From: Zymoseptoria tritici IPO323
Taxonomy: Eukaryota; Ascomycota; Dothideomycetes; Mycosphaerellales; Mycosphaerellaceae
NCBI RefSeq assembly: GCF_000219625.1
Contig: NC_018215.1
Location: forward strand, 1,612,001-1,676,000
Reading direction: 5' to 3'
DNA length: 64,000 bases
Position numbers and translations under genes: made by a program. Numbering within the stretch: position 1 is the first letter of the stretch; each line of letters opens with the position of its first letter. Below are positions 52,274-62,957 of this stretch, piece after piece. The notes below the pieces were generated by a model. That model was not told the DNA's origin and ran no database searches. It saw only the letters and a list, made by a program, of their open reading frames with translations.

Positions 52274-52813
52274 GATTGAGTCGATAGAGCGAGGGCGCAA
52301 AGAGAGGAGAGGTTCGAGAGACAGAGCGGACTCACCTGCAACCACCTGGCTTAATGTACCCCGTGGAGCGGATACCGCGGAATGTCCTGAAGCTGCAAAG
52401 ACTATTCGCCGACAGATGATAATACCAAAGCTGTGTGATGAAGACGTGCGGGAATTGCCACGTCATGCCGATGTACTGTGTGGGAACCTTCCTGTCGGAA
52501 TATAGGTGGCTTGTGCCAATTAACGTCGAGTCAATGTCGCCAGAGAGGTGGTGCAACCGGAGCGATGGGGCAGGAGTACGCGGCTTCATCTGACAAATGG
52601 TCGAAAAGCGTCGGATCGTGCGGGTCCTCCAGGAGGATGATCATTGATCAAGGTTGGTGGTTTTGAGTTGCCGATGCCGATCCAGCCTGAGTCCAGCGCT
52701 GCGGATCCATGGTGCCGAATGACGACGCTCGACGTCGTGTCTCGAGCTTGAAATCGACGCTGTTACGCCGAACAATGAGCATCAACAGTGCTCGCAAGTA
52801 GATGTAACTGAGC
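52274..52813. promoter_or_regulatory. divergent intergenic region oxalate decarboxylase / MYND-2
   Basis: Holds both promoters; no site recognised. Confidence 0.45.
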
Positions 52814-54172
52814 ATGGAGCGCCAGCATTCTGTCTTTCGCACTCATTCTGACCACTCGCAGTCTCTTGAAGATGGTTGTCGAGAGGAGAAAGGAAGAGGC
52901 AGCGATGTGAAGTTGGATCATCCATTCGCCTCATCGTCTTCACATATTCGACATCTCCCATGGACGTTCAACGACGCGGCCACGGCACGAGCAACCTGGC
53001 CGGGCCAGTCACCCGTAAGACCTCGTCGCTCTCATGAACTAGAATTGGACAGCGCCCGGGTCATGGCGACCTACTTCTCTGATACGTCTCCCTCTACCAA
53101 GATGGCTTCAACCATTCCTCTCCTCGACAACCAATGCTCGTTCTGCTACAAGTCAACGTCCGCTTATATCAGCTGTCTACGGTGTAACATCGTCCAATAC
53201 TGCTCGCCCGACCATCAAGCTCAACACGCCCCAGTCCACAGTTCACGTTGCAGCACCGTGACCATCCTCACAGACGAAGTAGCCGAGCACCGCTTCGATC
53301 TCGAAAACGATCCCGAGTTCGGCAACCTCTTCGACTCCGGCATTGCTCTTTGGTCCATCTCCGAAACATTCGCCTGGTCACACACGACGAAACTTCTCCT
53401 CAAAGCTCTGCGACGCATCCCGACTCGCCTCGCCATCGAGCGCGCTCTGGACATTGCCTGGCATCGGATGGAAGCCATGGCCGCAGTAGATCATTCCGGA
53501 GTGAAATTCATGATCCCGGCATTCCTACTTCGATTGGGTCGGGATCAAGAGGCATATGACTTCTTGAAGTGGTTCGCAACTAAAGGCAGACCGCCGCTGT
53601 TTGGGGCCGAATGGGATTTCGACATGGAAGGCGAGGACGCGGGTGAAGACCTACAGGATGGTGGGTGGGATTTGCAAGAAGTGAGGGAATGGGATGATGA
53701 GCTGAAGTACGGCGATCAGGAGTTGCTGAGTCCTTTGGTAGCGGTCTGTCTGGTCAAACTGCGACTTTGGCAGAACCTGAGAGAATTGCGAGGTGCAGAA
53801 GAGGTCTTGACAGGCAGGCTTCCACGAGAGATCTTGGACCGCGTGAGAGAAGAGTACATGGCCAGAGATGTTGTCGCGAGCAGTGAAGATACGATCAAAG
53901 GCATGCGAGATGGTCTGGACTTGACTGCCAAGATTGACGATCTGCAGAGGCAGATTGACGAACTGTTCTTCGCCGTGCAGCGACGGAATAAGTACTTCTG
54001 GCCATTGCTTGTGCAACCGGGCAATACTCTTGATCTGGAGGTGGACTGGGAGGAGGAGAAAAGGGAGGCGATTGATGTGCTGCAACATAATATCGACGCC
54101 TGGCGAGAGACTGCGGTTGCCGTTCACTGGCTCGAGAACAAGATGCAGCATGTTTCACTGGAAGGACCTTAG
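52814..54172 (+). CDS. MYND zinc-finger protein (second)
   Basis: Single exon. From 52814 the frame encodes 452 aa; an internal ATG at 53063 gives 369 aa and begins close to the finger, so the start is open. The MYND finger (CSFCYKSTSAYISCLRCNIVQYC ... HAPVHSSRC) sits just after residue 105 of the long form. The rest is a helical, tetratricopeptide-like domain (LKALRRIPTRLAIERALDIAWH, AFLLRLGRDQEAYDFLKWF) with coiled-coil character near the end (IDDLQRQIDELFFAVQRR). This architecture recurs in fungal MYND proteins of unknown role; partner peptide binding is expected. Confidence 0.8.
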   Translation: MERQHSVFRTHSDHSQSLEDGCREEKGRGSDVKLDHPFASSSSHIRHLPWTFNDAATARATWPGQSPVRPRRSHELELDSARVMATYFSDTSPSTKMASTIPLLDNQCSFCYKSTSAYISCLRCNIVQYCSPDHQAQHAPVHSSRCSTVTILTDEVAEHRFDLENDPEFGNLFDSGIALWSISETFAWSHTTKLLLKALRRIPTRLAIERALDIAWHRMEAMAAVDHSGVKFMIPAFLLRLGRDQEAYDFLKWFATKGRPPLFGAEWDFDMEGEDAGEDLQDGGWDLQEVREWDDELKYGDQELLSPLVAVCLVKLRLWQNLRELRGAEEVLTGRLPREILDRVREEYMARDVVASSEDTIKGMRDGLDLTAKIDDLQRQIDELFFAVQRRNKYFWPLLVQPGNTLDLEVDWEEEKREAIDVLQHNIDAWRETAVAVHWLENKMQHVSLEGP

Positions 54173-54832
54173 CAAATGACTCGTGCCCGGCATATTCACA
54201 CCACCGATTCCTGACTCAATCTTGAGGACGATCAGAATTTATCGATCAGTGCGCTGCCTGTTCCTGCAGAACCTGTCTCGGACGTCCTAAATCAGCCTCG
54301 TCCGTATGTATGGACGTATGGTTGCAACGATCGATCCACCAGTCGACTACGAAATCTTCTGGCTGACGATGCGCAGTGACATTGTCTCCTGGGCGGCATC
54401 CCAAGTGACTAGCCGCTCGAAAGTAGGCCGCTCGGGCTTCAGATTGCTCCGACTCCATGTTCGCGCCTACTGGGAGGCCTCCCATGGATCTTCGACGCCT
54501 GGACGCCTTGCCCCGGGACCAGTACAAGCAGGCCTCGGACCGCAGGGCTAGCATTGTGCCGTCTTGCGGCTAACACTATGATTGTCAAGGTGGAAAATGT
54601 CAATCCGTCTCACGCGCGCTCCCCGGCTGCGTAGGGGACGTTGAGAGGGCCTCATATTTATGAATGCGAGATTCATCTGAAAAGAGGGCGCCATGGAGGA
54701 CGACATGATGCCAAGACAATGCTGTATTTCGAAGTCGTGTTGCATTAGCTATTCGTCCTTGAATCACCTAAGAGCTTGTGCCTCGAGTACTCATATTTCG
54801 CGCAGCGAAGCTTTGCCCACTTCCCTCCACCT
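54173..54832. other. intergenic, convergent 3' flanks
   Basis: Between MYND-2 and Grh1. Short frames only, no coding signal. Confidence 0.5.
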
Positions 54833-55930
54833 TCAATCAACCTCTCCATCCTCATTCTCCTTGCCCTCCTCCGCCGCAGCAGGTGGCGCCGGCGAAGCAG
54901 CCTTCGGAGGTCCACTCTTCGGTGGTGGAGGCAGTCCAGCAGCGCTCGGCTTCGGCGTCGACCCGCCGCCCTCCATCTCACGACTCTTCTGCTCGCCCTC
55001 GGCGAAATAGTCATCCAACCCTCCGCCGCTTGCAGGTGCTGGGTGCGCCCTCGCCTTCCTTGCCTTGCCGCCCGCTTTCGGCGGTGGAGGAGGCGGCGCT
55101 GCCTCATTACCACCCAGCGGATTATGCACGGCATTCATCATTTGCATGTTTGCTGGCACCAGGAAGTCGGCTCCAATACTCGCAGTCGCTTGAGATGGAT
55201 CATCCCCGCCACTCTCGAATAAAGTCTCGCCAGGGCCATTCGCTGGCTCGCCAAGCGGAGCCGGAATACGATGCAAAGCTCCATACCCCAGCACACACCC
55301 CAACGCACCCTCTCCGCCCCAATTTCTCGCCGGTGTGAGTGTGACCAGGCGAGTGACATCGTATTCCTGGTTGTAGACAAACAACCTCAAAGGCCGGTCG
55401 ATAAATGCTTCGATCAGCTGTCCCAGTCCCGCATCGCCGTACATGGGACCTTCAGGACTGCCAATGACGTAGTCAGAGTAGGGAAGTAGACCAGCCACGT
55501 CGCCTGGAGAATTTGGGATCACGTCGAGAATATGCCAGACCTCCTCGGCGGCACTGAGCGGGGTCCATTGTAAGCTCAGACCGAGGATGGCACCTTGCTC
55601 CTTGGGCGGCACGGAGACGTAAACTTCGCGAATGGCCTGTCCTTTGGCGCCGTAGACACCAAGGGAGATGGTCGAGCCCGCGCAGTTTTGCACTTCGGTC
55701 GCGAAGAGGTGCGGGCTAGAGTTGGTGATGTTGTGGCCATTGATGCCGATGACGAAGTCGAACCAGGGGTCTAGAGGTAGTGATGGGTTGGTATTGCGCA
55801 GAACCTGAAAGCCGTAGTGGGTGTTGGTGGAGTTCGAGGGAGGAGTGGCTGATGGGTTGGAGCCGGTGGCATTAGGGTCCGCATCGAGGCGTGAGATGAA
55901 CCGATTGAGTGCGCCGAACATGTTGGCCAT
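54833..55930 (-). CDS. GRASP55/65-type Golgi reassembly stacking protein (Grh1)
   Basis: Peripheral Golgi/ER-exit-site protein involved in COPII traffic and unconventional secretion. Single exon, 365 aa. The N-terminus MANMFGALNRFISRLD starts two tandem PDZ-like GRASP domains: GFQVLRNTNPSLPLDPWFDFVIGING, then VWHILDVIPNSPGDVAGLLPYSDYVIGS and RLVTLTPARNWGGEGALGCVLGYGALHRIP. The C-terminal ~130 aa are Pro/Ala/Gly-rich and disordered, as in other fungal Grh1 proteins. There is no N-terminal Gly after Met, so the animal-type myristoylation site is absent and anchoring must use another route, such as the acetylated helix known from yeast. Confidence 0.95.
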   Translation of the reverse strand: MANMFGALNRFISRLDADPNATGSNPSATPPSNSTNTHYGFQVLRNTNPSLPLDPWFDFVIGINGHNITNSSPHLFATEVQNCAGSTISLGVYGAKGQAIREVYVSVPPKEQGAILGLSLQWTPLSAAEEVWHILDVIPNSPGDVAGLLPYSDYVIGSPEGPMYGDAGLGQLIEAFIDRPLRLFVYNQEYDVTRLVTLTPARNWGGEGALGCVLGYGALHRIPAPLGEPANGPGETLFESGGDDPSQATASIGADFLVPANMQMMNAVHNPLGGNEAAPPPPPPKAGGKARKARAHPAPASGGGLDDYFAEGEQKSREMEGGGSTPKPSAAGLPPPPKSGPPKAASPAPPAAAEEGKENEDGEVD

Positions 55931-56360
55931 TGTGGGCGGTTTTGATGTGAGCGCTTCTGATGAGTTGTGTTAAGGTTGAATAGAAAGGAGTGATTTCAAT
56001 GGCTTGTGAAGAGGTGTCGTTGGCCTCCAGAAGCTAGTCCATTTTGGGAGCGTGCACCAAATTCAAGCGACGTTCTGCTTAGGGTTAGTGGCTTAGGGTT
56101 GGGATCGAGTCCAACAATTCACGACATGAAAGAGATTGCGTTCCGTCCACTTACAGTGTTCCAAGCGCTTGGGGAGATGTGAATGATGCCACTTGTGCTA
56201 TCATCATGTACTGGCAGAGAACTCGGCATTGCAGGCTACCAGCTACGGCCTCATCACTTCCGCAAGCTTATTGATGCCTGGGATGTCACACTTCTCTTGG
56301 TGTGAGCAAAGTTGTCAACTGCGTACTGCGTACCTATGCGACAGTCTCGCGGAACGCTAT
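55931..56360. promoter_or_regulatory. Grh1 promoter with telobox-like repeats
   Basis: Upstream region of the minus-strand Grh1 gene and 3' flank of the acyl-CoA dehydrogenase gene. It contains the TTAGGG motif pair listed next. Confidence 0.45.
56078..56103. promoter_or_regulatory. two TTAGGGTT (telobox-like) motifs
   Basis: cttagggttag and cttagggttggg lie 13 bp apart, about 150 bp upstream of the Grh1 start. TTAGGG is the fungal telomere repeat and a binding site for Tbf1-type factors, so these may be interstitial regulatory teloboxes. Function is inferred. Confidence 0.45.
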
Positions 56361-57747
56361 CTAGTAACTCCTCGGCAAGCCCAACGCTTTCTCGCCAATG
56401 AAGTTCATAATCATCTCCCTGCTCACCGGCGCGATCCTCGGCACGAAACATTCTCTCAGATATCGCTCAACATGATACTCAGCCGCGTAGCCCATTCCAC
56501 CCATACTCATCACACTCCTCTCACATGCTGTGAACGCCGCTTCGGCCGCGACATACTTTGCCGAATTGCATGCCACTCCGACCTGGTGTTGGGTAATGCT
56601 TTGATCGTATTCTGGATGACCAGGCGAGCTGCGGTCGTACAGTCGGGCGGCGTGGTAAGTCGCTAGTTTTGCTGCTTCGAGATGCATATATGCGGATGCC
56701 AGCGGATGTTGAATGCCCTGGTTCTGTCCAATAGGTCGCCCGAAGACAATTCGTTCCTTGGCGTATTGTGTTGCCTTGCCGAGAGCAGCATAGCCAAGTC
56801 CAAGTGCTTCACCGGCGAGGAGACATCGCTCAGCGTTCATACCGTGGAGAATAATCTTGAAGCCTTTGCCTTCCTCGCCAATGAGAGAATCTTTCGGGAT
56901 TGGGTAGTTGTCAAAGAAGACCTGGTTGGCGTCGACAGCACGACCACCCATCTTCTTGATTCGTTGTACTGTAAGACCAGGATGATCTTTGTCCATATCG
57001 ATGTAAAACATTGAGAGACCTTCCGACGGACGCTTAACTTCTTCAAGAGGTGTTGTGCGAGCGAGGAGAACCATCTTCTGGGCGACTTGCGCTGAAGAGA
57101 TCCAGATCTTTTGACCAGTGACGGAATATCCATCTGATGTTGGAGTGGCGGTGGTTTTCAGTTTCAGCGTTTCGAGACCGGTGTTGGGTTCCGTCACACC
57201 GAAGCAAGTCCGCCATTCGCCAGAGATAATCTTACGAAGGAAGCGGTCGCGTTGATCATCGGTCGAGAACTTTGCTACCGGCTGTGTTGCGTAAACATTG
57301 GCGTGGATCGACTGTGCACCTGCCAGACCTGCACCGGACTCTGCTATCGTCTGCAACATCATTGTAGCTTCTGAGATGCCTAGTCCAGATCCGCCGAGGT
57401 TTTCAGGGAGAGCAATCCCGATCCAACCATCTTTGGACAGTGCTGCGTGAAGCTCGTGTGGGTATGTCTCCGTCTGATCGTGTTCCATCCAGTAGTCATC
57501 GGAGAAGTTGCTGCCTGAGAATGAATGAGGGCCTGTGATTGGAGTGGTAGAGTAAGGGTGCATTACAGATTTTGAAAATTGCGTCGCGAACGGCAAGTTG
57601 CTCATCGCTGAAACCAGACGTCTCCATGAGCTTCCTGCGAGGCGTTACAGAGAAGGGACGAACGGTACATCTTGAGAGGCGTGGAGTGGAAAGAGACGAG
57701 AGACGGGTGGCAGAGCGGAGGGACGAGAAGAACAGATTCTTAGCCAT
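56361..57747 (-). CDS. mitochondrial acyl-CoA dehydrogenase
   Basis: FAD enzyme catalysing the first step of mitochondrial fatty or branched acyl-CoA oxidation. Two exons in transcription order (57747-57567, 57514-56361) give 444 aa. The Arg/Ser-rich N-terminus (MAKNLFFSSLRSATRLSS) is a mitochondrial presequence. Family motifs are GIALPENLGGSGLG, CFGVTEPNTGLETLKLKTTA, KIWISSAQ, MNAERCLLAGEALGLGYAAL, RIVFGRPIGQNQGIQHPLA and the C-terminal MSMGGMGYAAEYHVERYLRE. The intron (GTAATG donor) rejoins as FKICSNFSDDYW. The C-terminus lacks a peroxisomal SKL. Chain-length specificity cannot be read from sequence. Confidence 0.93.
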
Positions 57748-58186
57748 TGTGGGAGTAGTTTTACGAATTGCCCAGCTCTCAGATGCAAAGGTATCATGAG
57801 ATCGCAAGTTGAGTGTGAAAGAGCAACCACGACATGTATATTGCTTGCTGCCGCCGGGAATAACTCATGAGGAGGCGAGAGGGGCGAGGTCGGCGAGGGC
57901 AAGATCTCGCATTCGCACTCGGCTCGCGTTTGGGAGCCGCAGGCCACAATCGTTAGTAGCTGGAGGTAAACAATCAAAACAACGCCAATCAATCTACCTT
58001 ACAACCAGAACATTGGAACACCAACACCCGCGATACTGGACGACTCACGACGACGACGATTACATACTGCTCTTGGATCATGTACATTTAGCGATATCAC
58101 ACCCGACCTTGGACGCACCAATTTTGGCGCACGCGCAGCTCGCCCAGCAGGATCACGACGGCGCCAGACGATACAATAATAACACA
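57748..58186. promoter_or_regulatory. bidirectional promoter acyl-CoA dehydrogenase / INCENP
   Basis: Short divergent spacer, holding the promoters and leaders of both genes. Confidence 0.45.
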
Positions 58187-61100
58187 ATGGCAGCAATGAG
58201 GCAAAAGGCGCCGGCGATCGGCTCATCGCAATGGATACAGGATGAGCGCGATCAGGCCGAGAACTTCATCGCGCAAGAAGCGGATGAGTTCAGCTTCAGC
58301 GCGCGGAATGAGTTGGAATGGCTGAACGAGCATATGGCGGATATCTTCTCAACATCACAAGTGTATGTATAAGTCCACTGTTGAGGAGGGACTCTGAACT
58401 GACGACGGACCTACAGAAACTTCGCCGATATGTTCAAAACGCCCGGCAAGCTACGAGGCAAGACTCCGCGCACTGCACGGAAACGAGACGTCCTTGCACC
58501 CCGACAACCTCTTTCCGACATCTTCGCGCCCAACAATGCGCCCGCTGCGCCTGTATCCGCGCAGAAGAACTCGTTCTACGACAAAATCGCGCCTTTCCAA
58601 ATCTCCGAGGATGCCCCAAATCAGCAACAAGCTCTTGCTCAACCAGTCGCGCGTGGAACTAGCCCTCAACGTGCTGGCAAGCCATGGACCGATTCGGGTT
58701 ATCACGGGATGATGACGGAGGATGAGATGGATCCGGACACGCGCATGATGGAGAGCGTGATCAGTCTGTCGCAAATTGGAGAGACACAGAAAGTACCTCT
58801 ACGCGATGATCAGCCCCCTGCTCAACGGCTGCGTGACGGCAAAGGTGGAGACGAAACGGGAGATGACTCTTTCGTCTCTGCCAAGGAGCACGAGGACGAA
58901 GTTGTCGATGAAGAAATGGACGACGCGCATTATGTGGCCACACAGCCGGATGATTTGCACGGTGTGCATGCGCAACACCATGCAAAGGCGGATGTGCTGG
59001 AAGAGGTTGTTGCTGAGGTGCAGCCCGAGCAGGAGATCGACAACGATGTCGACATGGATATGGAGGCTCCATCGGACACATCAAGTCCGGAGCAGCCACT
59101 GAACAGGAAGAGCAGCTTTACATTCTCATCATTACCCGCTAGGGAACCACTTGGGGCAAAGAGGAGTATGGGCCAGATGGAGCGGCACCGCAGCAGCGTC
59201 TTCAACAAGTCGATTGGCAGTAAGAATGTCGACTCACAAGAAGCGGACGATGAGATGTCACAGGAGAAACGACCGGAGACGAAGGCACACAGCAAATCGA
59301 CCGCCCAATTACTTCACGACCGAATCAACATGCTGAACAAGACAAAGGAACCACGTCCGTCTAAAAGCATTCCTCTCCAGCCGACGTATCCGCAACTCCC
59401 GGAAATTCAGCCAGCGACCGGAGAGATGGATCAGACCTTCAACTTCGAATTCGCCCAGAACAAGGCCAGCCAAGATGCCATGGATGTGGACGACGAAGAC
59501 GACGACTGGATCGCCCCGAGTAAGCCGCGACAGTCGCTGCACGAGAAGACCTCAGACGCTACGATCCAAGCAAGGACGCTCTCGCCACCCCGTCCTACGA
59601 TGCACCAGAAGTCCATGTCAGCTCACGTTGTGGGATCGCCGAGGATTCACACCGAAATGGGTGCTACGCTCGAAAAGTCGACCTCAATCCCGCACCCAGA
59701 TCTTGCTGCCGCCATGAAGTCATCCACGACACCTGCGGGATCTCCATACGGGAAGAAGCAGACCGATGGACCGTTGAGTGCTTCTAAGAACAGGCTGTGG
59801 TCTGCTCTGAAGTCAGCTAAGAACATTTTCGCTTCATCTGCCAGCACGAGCGCTGCGGCCAAGCTGGAGGCTTACAACCAAGCTGGTGAAGAGGAGCAAG
59901 GGACGAGCGTCTTCAACATGCCGGGAGCCATGCAATCTCGTACGGAGACATTACGTTCGCCGGCCAGGACCGGATCGGTCATCTCTTTCAGCCCCAGCAG
60001 GAAGACCCGCAGCTCAGACGAGAGTCAGAAGAAGCGCGAGAAGGAGATGAAGGCGCAGAAGAAGGCTGACGACGAGCTGGAGAAGATGAGGGAGAAGGAG
60101 CGGGCCAAAGCCTTGAAGCAGCAGCAGGAAGAACAGGCAAAGGCGGAGAAGGTGCAGAAAGCTGAAGCTATCAAAGCTGAGAAGGAGAAGAAGAAGGCTG
60201 CAGCGGAGCGTCCAGAGTCTGCTGACGGAGACAAAGTCTCGAACGACGAAGGAGTGACCACAGGTCTGAAGTCCAGTATTCTCGGCGCCGGAAAGCTGAG
60301 AGCGCCAGGCAGAATTGTCCGGCCTACAACGCAGTCGAAACCGCAACCAGTCTCCATCAAAGTGGCGTCCCAGTCGCAGAGGTTCGGCCACAACTCGCAG
60401 GCGTCGCTCTCACGATCTACCCACGAGAGCATGGTTCCGCCCGCATCGAAGGACGGTCCAAGTCGTCCGCCTTCGGCAATGGCAGGCAGAGGCGGACCAT
60501 CTGCCCCTGGCAATTCTCGCGTGAAGGCGTTGGAAGCTGCCGCACGCAAAAAGGAAGCCGATGAGCGGGTTGCTGCGAAGAAGGCAGAGCAAAAGAAAGA
60601 GCTCGAGCGGAAACGTGCTGCAAAGGTCGAGGAGGACAAGCGTGTCGAGGAAGAGCGCAAGGCTGCTGAGCAACAGCGTGCGCAAGAGGCCAAGCTGGCA
60701 GCGCAACGCAAGTTGGCGGACAAGCAGGCGGCTGAATCGAGGAAGCGCGAACAGGAGCGTCAAGAGCAGCAGCGACGAGAGCAGGAGCGCCAGGAGCAGC
60801 AGCGACGTGACGAGCAGCATAGGCGAGAGCAAGATCAGCTGAGGCGAGATGAAGAGGCCCGGCGCGCGCGAGAGGCGCATGAATTGGCAGAGTCGATCAA
60901 ACGCGAGCGTGCTCAGCAGCAGCAAGCTCATCCTCGCAGCGACTTGCCAGGAACGCTGCGCCAGCTCACCAAAACGATCCTCTCTGTTGCGCCGACTGGC
61001 TCGAAGCCTGCTGCGAAGAGACAGTTGGATGACGAAGAGCAGTTCCCGCAGCCACCGCAGCGCCCTGGCATTATGCGCGGCCCGGCGTCGTACCAGCAGA

Positions 61101-61954
61101 CCGATGCGAAGCGGAGAAGGACCATCGAGGAGCAGGAGGAGGCCAACCCGCGGGCGTCTGTCATGGCGCCTCCGAAGCGGCCTTCTACGATGCGCAAGGT
61201 ATATTTCGATCAGCACAGTGCTTATACTGGTCCAACGACTAACACTACGCAGGAAACGATCACCAAATTCAATCACGGCTACACACACGCGCCTCCTCCC
61301 GCCGCTCACCACAGCATGTTCAAATCCAACATGGCCAGCAGCACCTCATCTTCCGCCAACAACAACAAGCCTCTCCATCCCTCCCAGCTCGTCCAGATGT
61401 CTACTGCCCGCATCCCATTCGCCGAAAGCGCCGCGTCATCCTCCACTCAGCAACAACTCGCACAACATCCACCACATCATTACCAACAGCAGCAATTCAA
61501 GACTCCTGCCCGGCCTGCCGCGCACGCTCTCCACCCTCCGAAATCTGCTCCGCGAACTACTCCTCTAGGCGATCACATCGACCTGCCCGACATTGCCACC
61601 GACTCGGAAGACGAAGACTCGGACGCATCTCCACAAGGCGGGAACAACGGCGGATTCCGCGCACCTAGCTGGGTCGCATCACCTGCTTTGCGCGACCTGC
61701 TCACGCAACAGCAGCTCGTCGACCCAGAGACCGTGTTCGGCCCCATTGGTGAGTTGAAGATGGACGAGGTCTTCCGCAATGGCGCGAAAGGCAATGTGGA
61801 GCGATTGAAGAGGTTCAGAGAGAGAGGCAGCAGTGCGTTGTGGCATGAGACGGGCGATGCAGTCACGAGTGCGGAGAAGAGGAGGGACCGAGAGGGACGC
61901 GAGAGGGTCGTGAGGGAAGGAGGTTGGAGATACGACTTGGCGCAGGGAGAATGA
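58187..61954 (+). CDS. INCENP/Sli15-type inner centromere protein
   Basis: Scaffold of the chromosomal passenger complex that binds and activates Aurora B kinase. Exons 58187-58362 and 58417-61954; a further 54-nt in-frame intron at 61199-61252 is likely (CTAAC branch, CAG), giving 1219 aa (1237 without it). The N-terminal helix (ELEWLNEHMADIFSTSQVNFADMFK) fits the survivin/borealin-binding region. A long disordered part with TPGK/TPRTARKR phosphorylation-type sites follows, then a ~270-aa Lys/Glu/Arg single-alpha-helix stretch (DNA about 60030-60920). The C-terminal IN-box reads DLPDIATDSEDE, PSWVASPALRDLL, DPETVFGPIGELKMDEVF and RGSSALW. The TSS activation motif of animals is represented by GSS. 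Confidence 0.92.
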
Positions 61955-62413
61955 TGCGCCCGTACACGAGATGTTGCTGCCCTCTTGAAGAGTCTCTACG
62001 GAGAGAACGGTGGTCATGCTCGTCTTTCTATTCTTGAGGCGATCGATGAGTTGGTGACTCTATCTGGGAACGAACAGAACAGCATGAGTTAGCATTGTTG
62101 GGCCATGACGGGGGAAGGAGGCAATTGTCACGCCTTTACTACTACACTTCAATTAAGTCCACTATTGATATATTCAATCCTTCCCTCGAGAACTCGCGCT
62201 TTCCGATATCTCGGGACATAATATCCCAGACATGACTAAAAATACCTCTGGCGCTGCGCCATTTTTGTCTCAACACCACGTGGTGGCGCTAGCGGAAAAC
62301 CTCTGGACGACACTTTCCGCATTCTCACCACTTTTACACATACTTTCGAGCTCGGCGACGATACGATAACAACCAACTCGACCTCAAAACTCGACCGAAG
62401 CACACTCCTCAAC
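61955..62413. other. intergenic INCENP / zinc finger
   Basis: 3' flank and promoter; nothing else recognised. Confidence 0.5.
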
Positions 62414-62693
62414 ATGGGCAACGGAGCCAAGGCACAGCAGAAGCGCGAGCGGGCCGGCGAAAAGGGCAAGAAGGAACCTTCTTCGCAGCTGAAATCGGTG
62501 AGTTCTTCTTCGTCCTCTTCACGTCTTTGACAAAGGCCACGTCTGACCAACGAGCCTGCAGAATGCCGCCGCGAAGACCGTCAAGTGTAAGATCTGCTTC
62601 CAGGACTTCCAAAGCACTGTCAACCGCACGGCACTGGAGCAGCACGCCGACTCGCGCCATACGAAGAAGTACGAGGACTGTTTCGCCGCTTAG
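62414..62693 (+). CDS. small zinc-finger protein, ZNF706/At2g23090-like
   Basis: Two exons (62414-62497, 62562-62693) give 71 aa. The N-terminus MGNGAKAQQKRERAGEKGKK is a basic 4F5/SERF-like stretch. The C-terminal half carries one C2H2 finger, CKICFQDFQ with H-x4-H in EQHADSRHTKK. This short, highly conserved eukaryotic family has no settled function. The intron (GTGAGT, CAG) is phase 0. Confidence 0.93.
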
Positions 62694-62957
62694 ATGTGTG
62701 TATCGAGTGGGATGAGCAGATGCGATGTATGTGTGATTCTTGGGTGTCCAGACTCTTATAGCTGACGGTATTTCAGCAGTCATGAAGTTGCTGAGATCGA
62801 TGGAGTTCCGGGGGTTTGCTATCTTCGATACCACGGGAAATAGAACGCAGCCATGAGCTAGGCTCTTTCTTGTCAACATTTCTTCCCATGATGCTGAATT
62901 CTTTTGCAGTCTCATGCAGACGTGAACTGACGCCAGCAGTATCTTGCCGCATCGACA

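Noticed and set aside
56078..56103. Chromosome-end or fused telomere
   Set aside because: Only two TTAGGG units, embedded between housekeeping genes; too short for a telomere relic.
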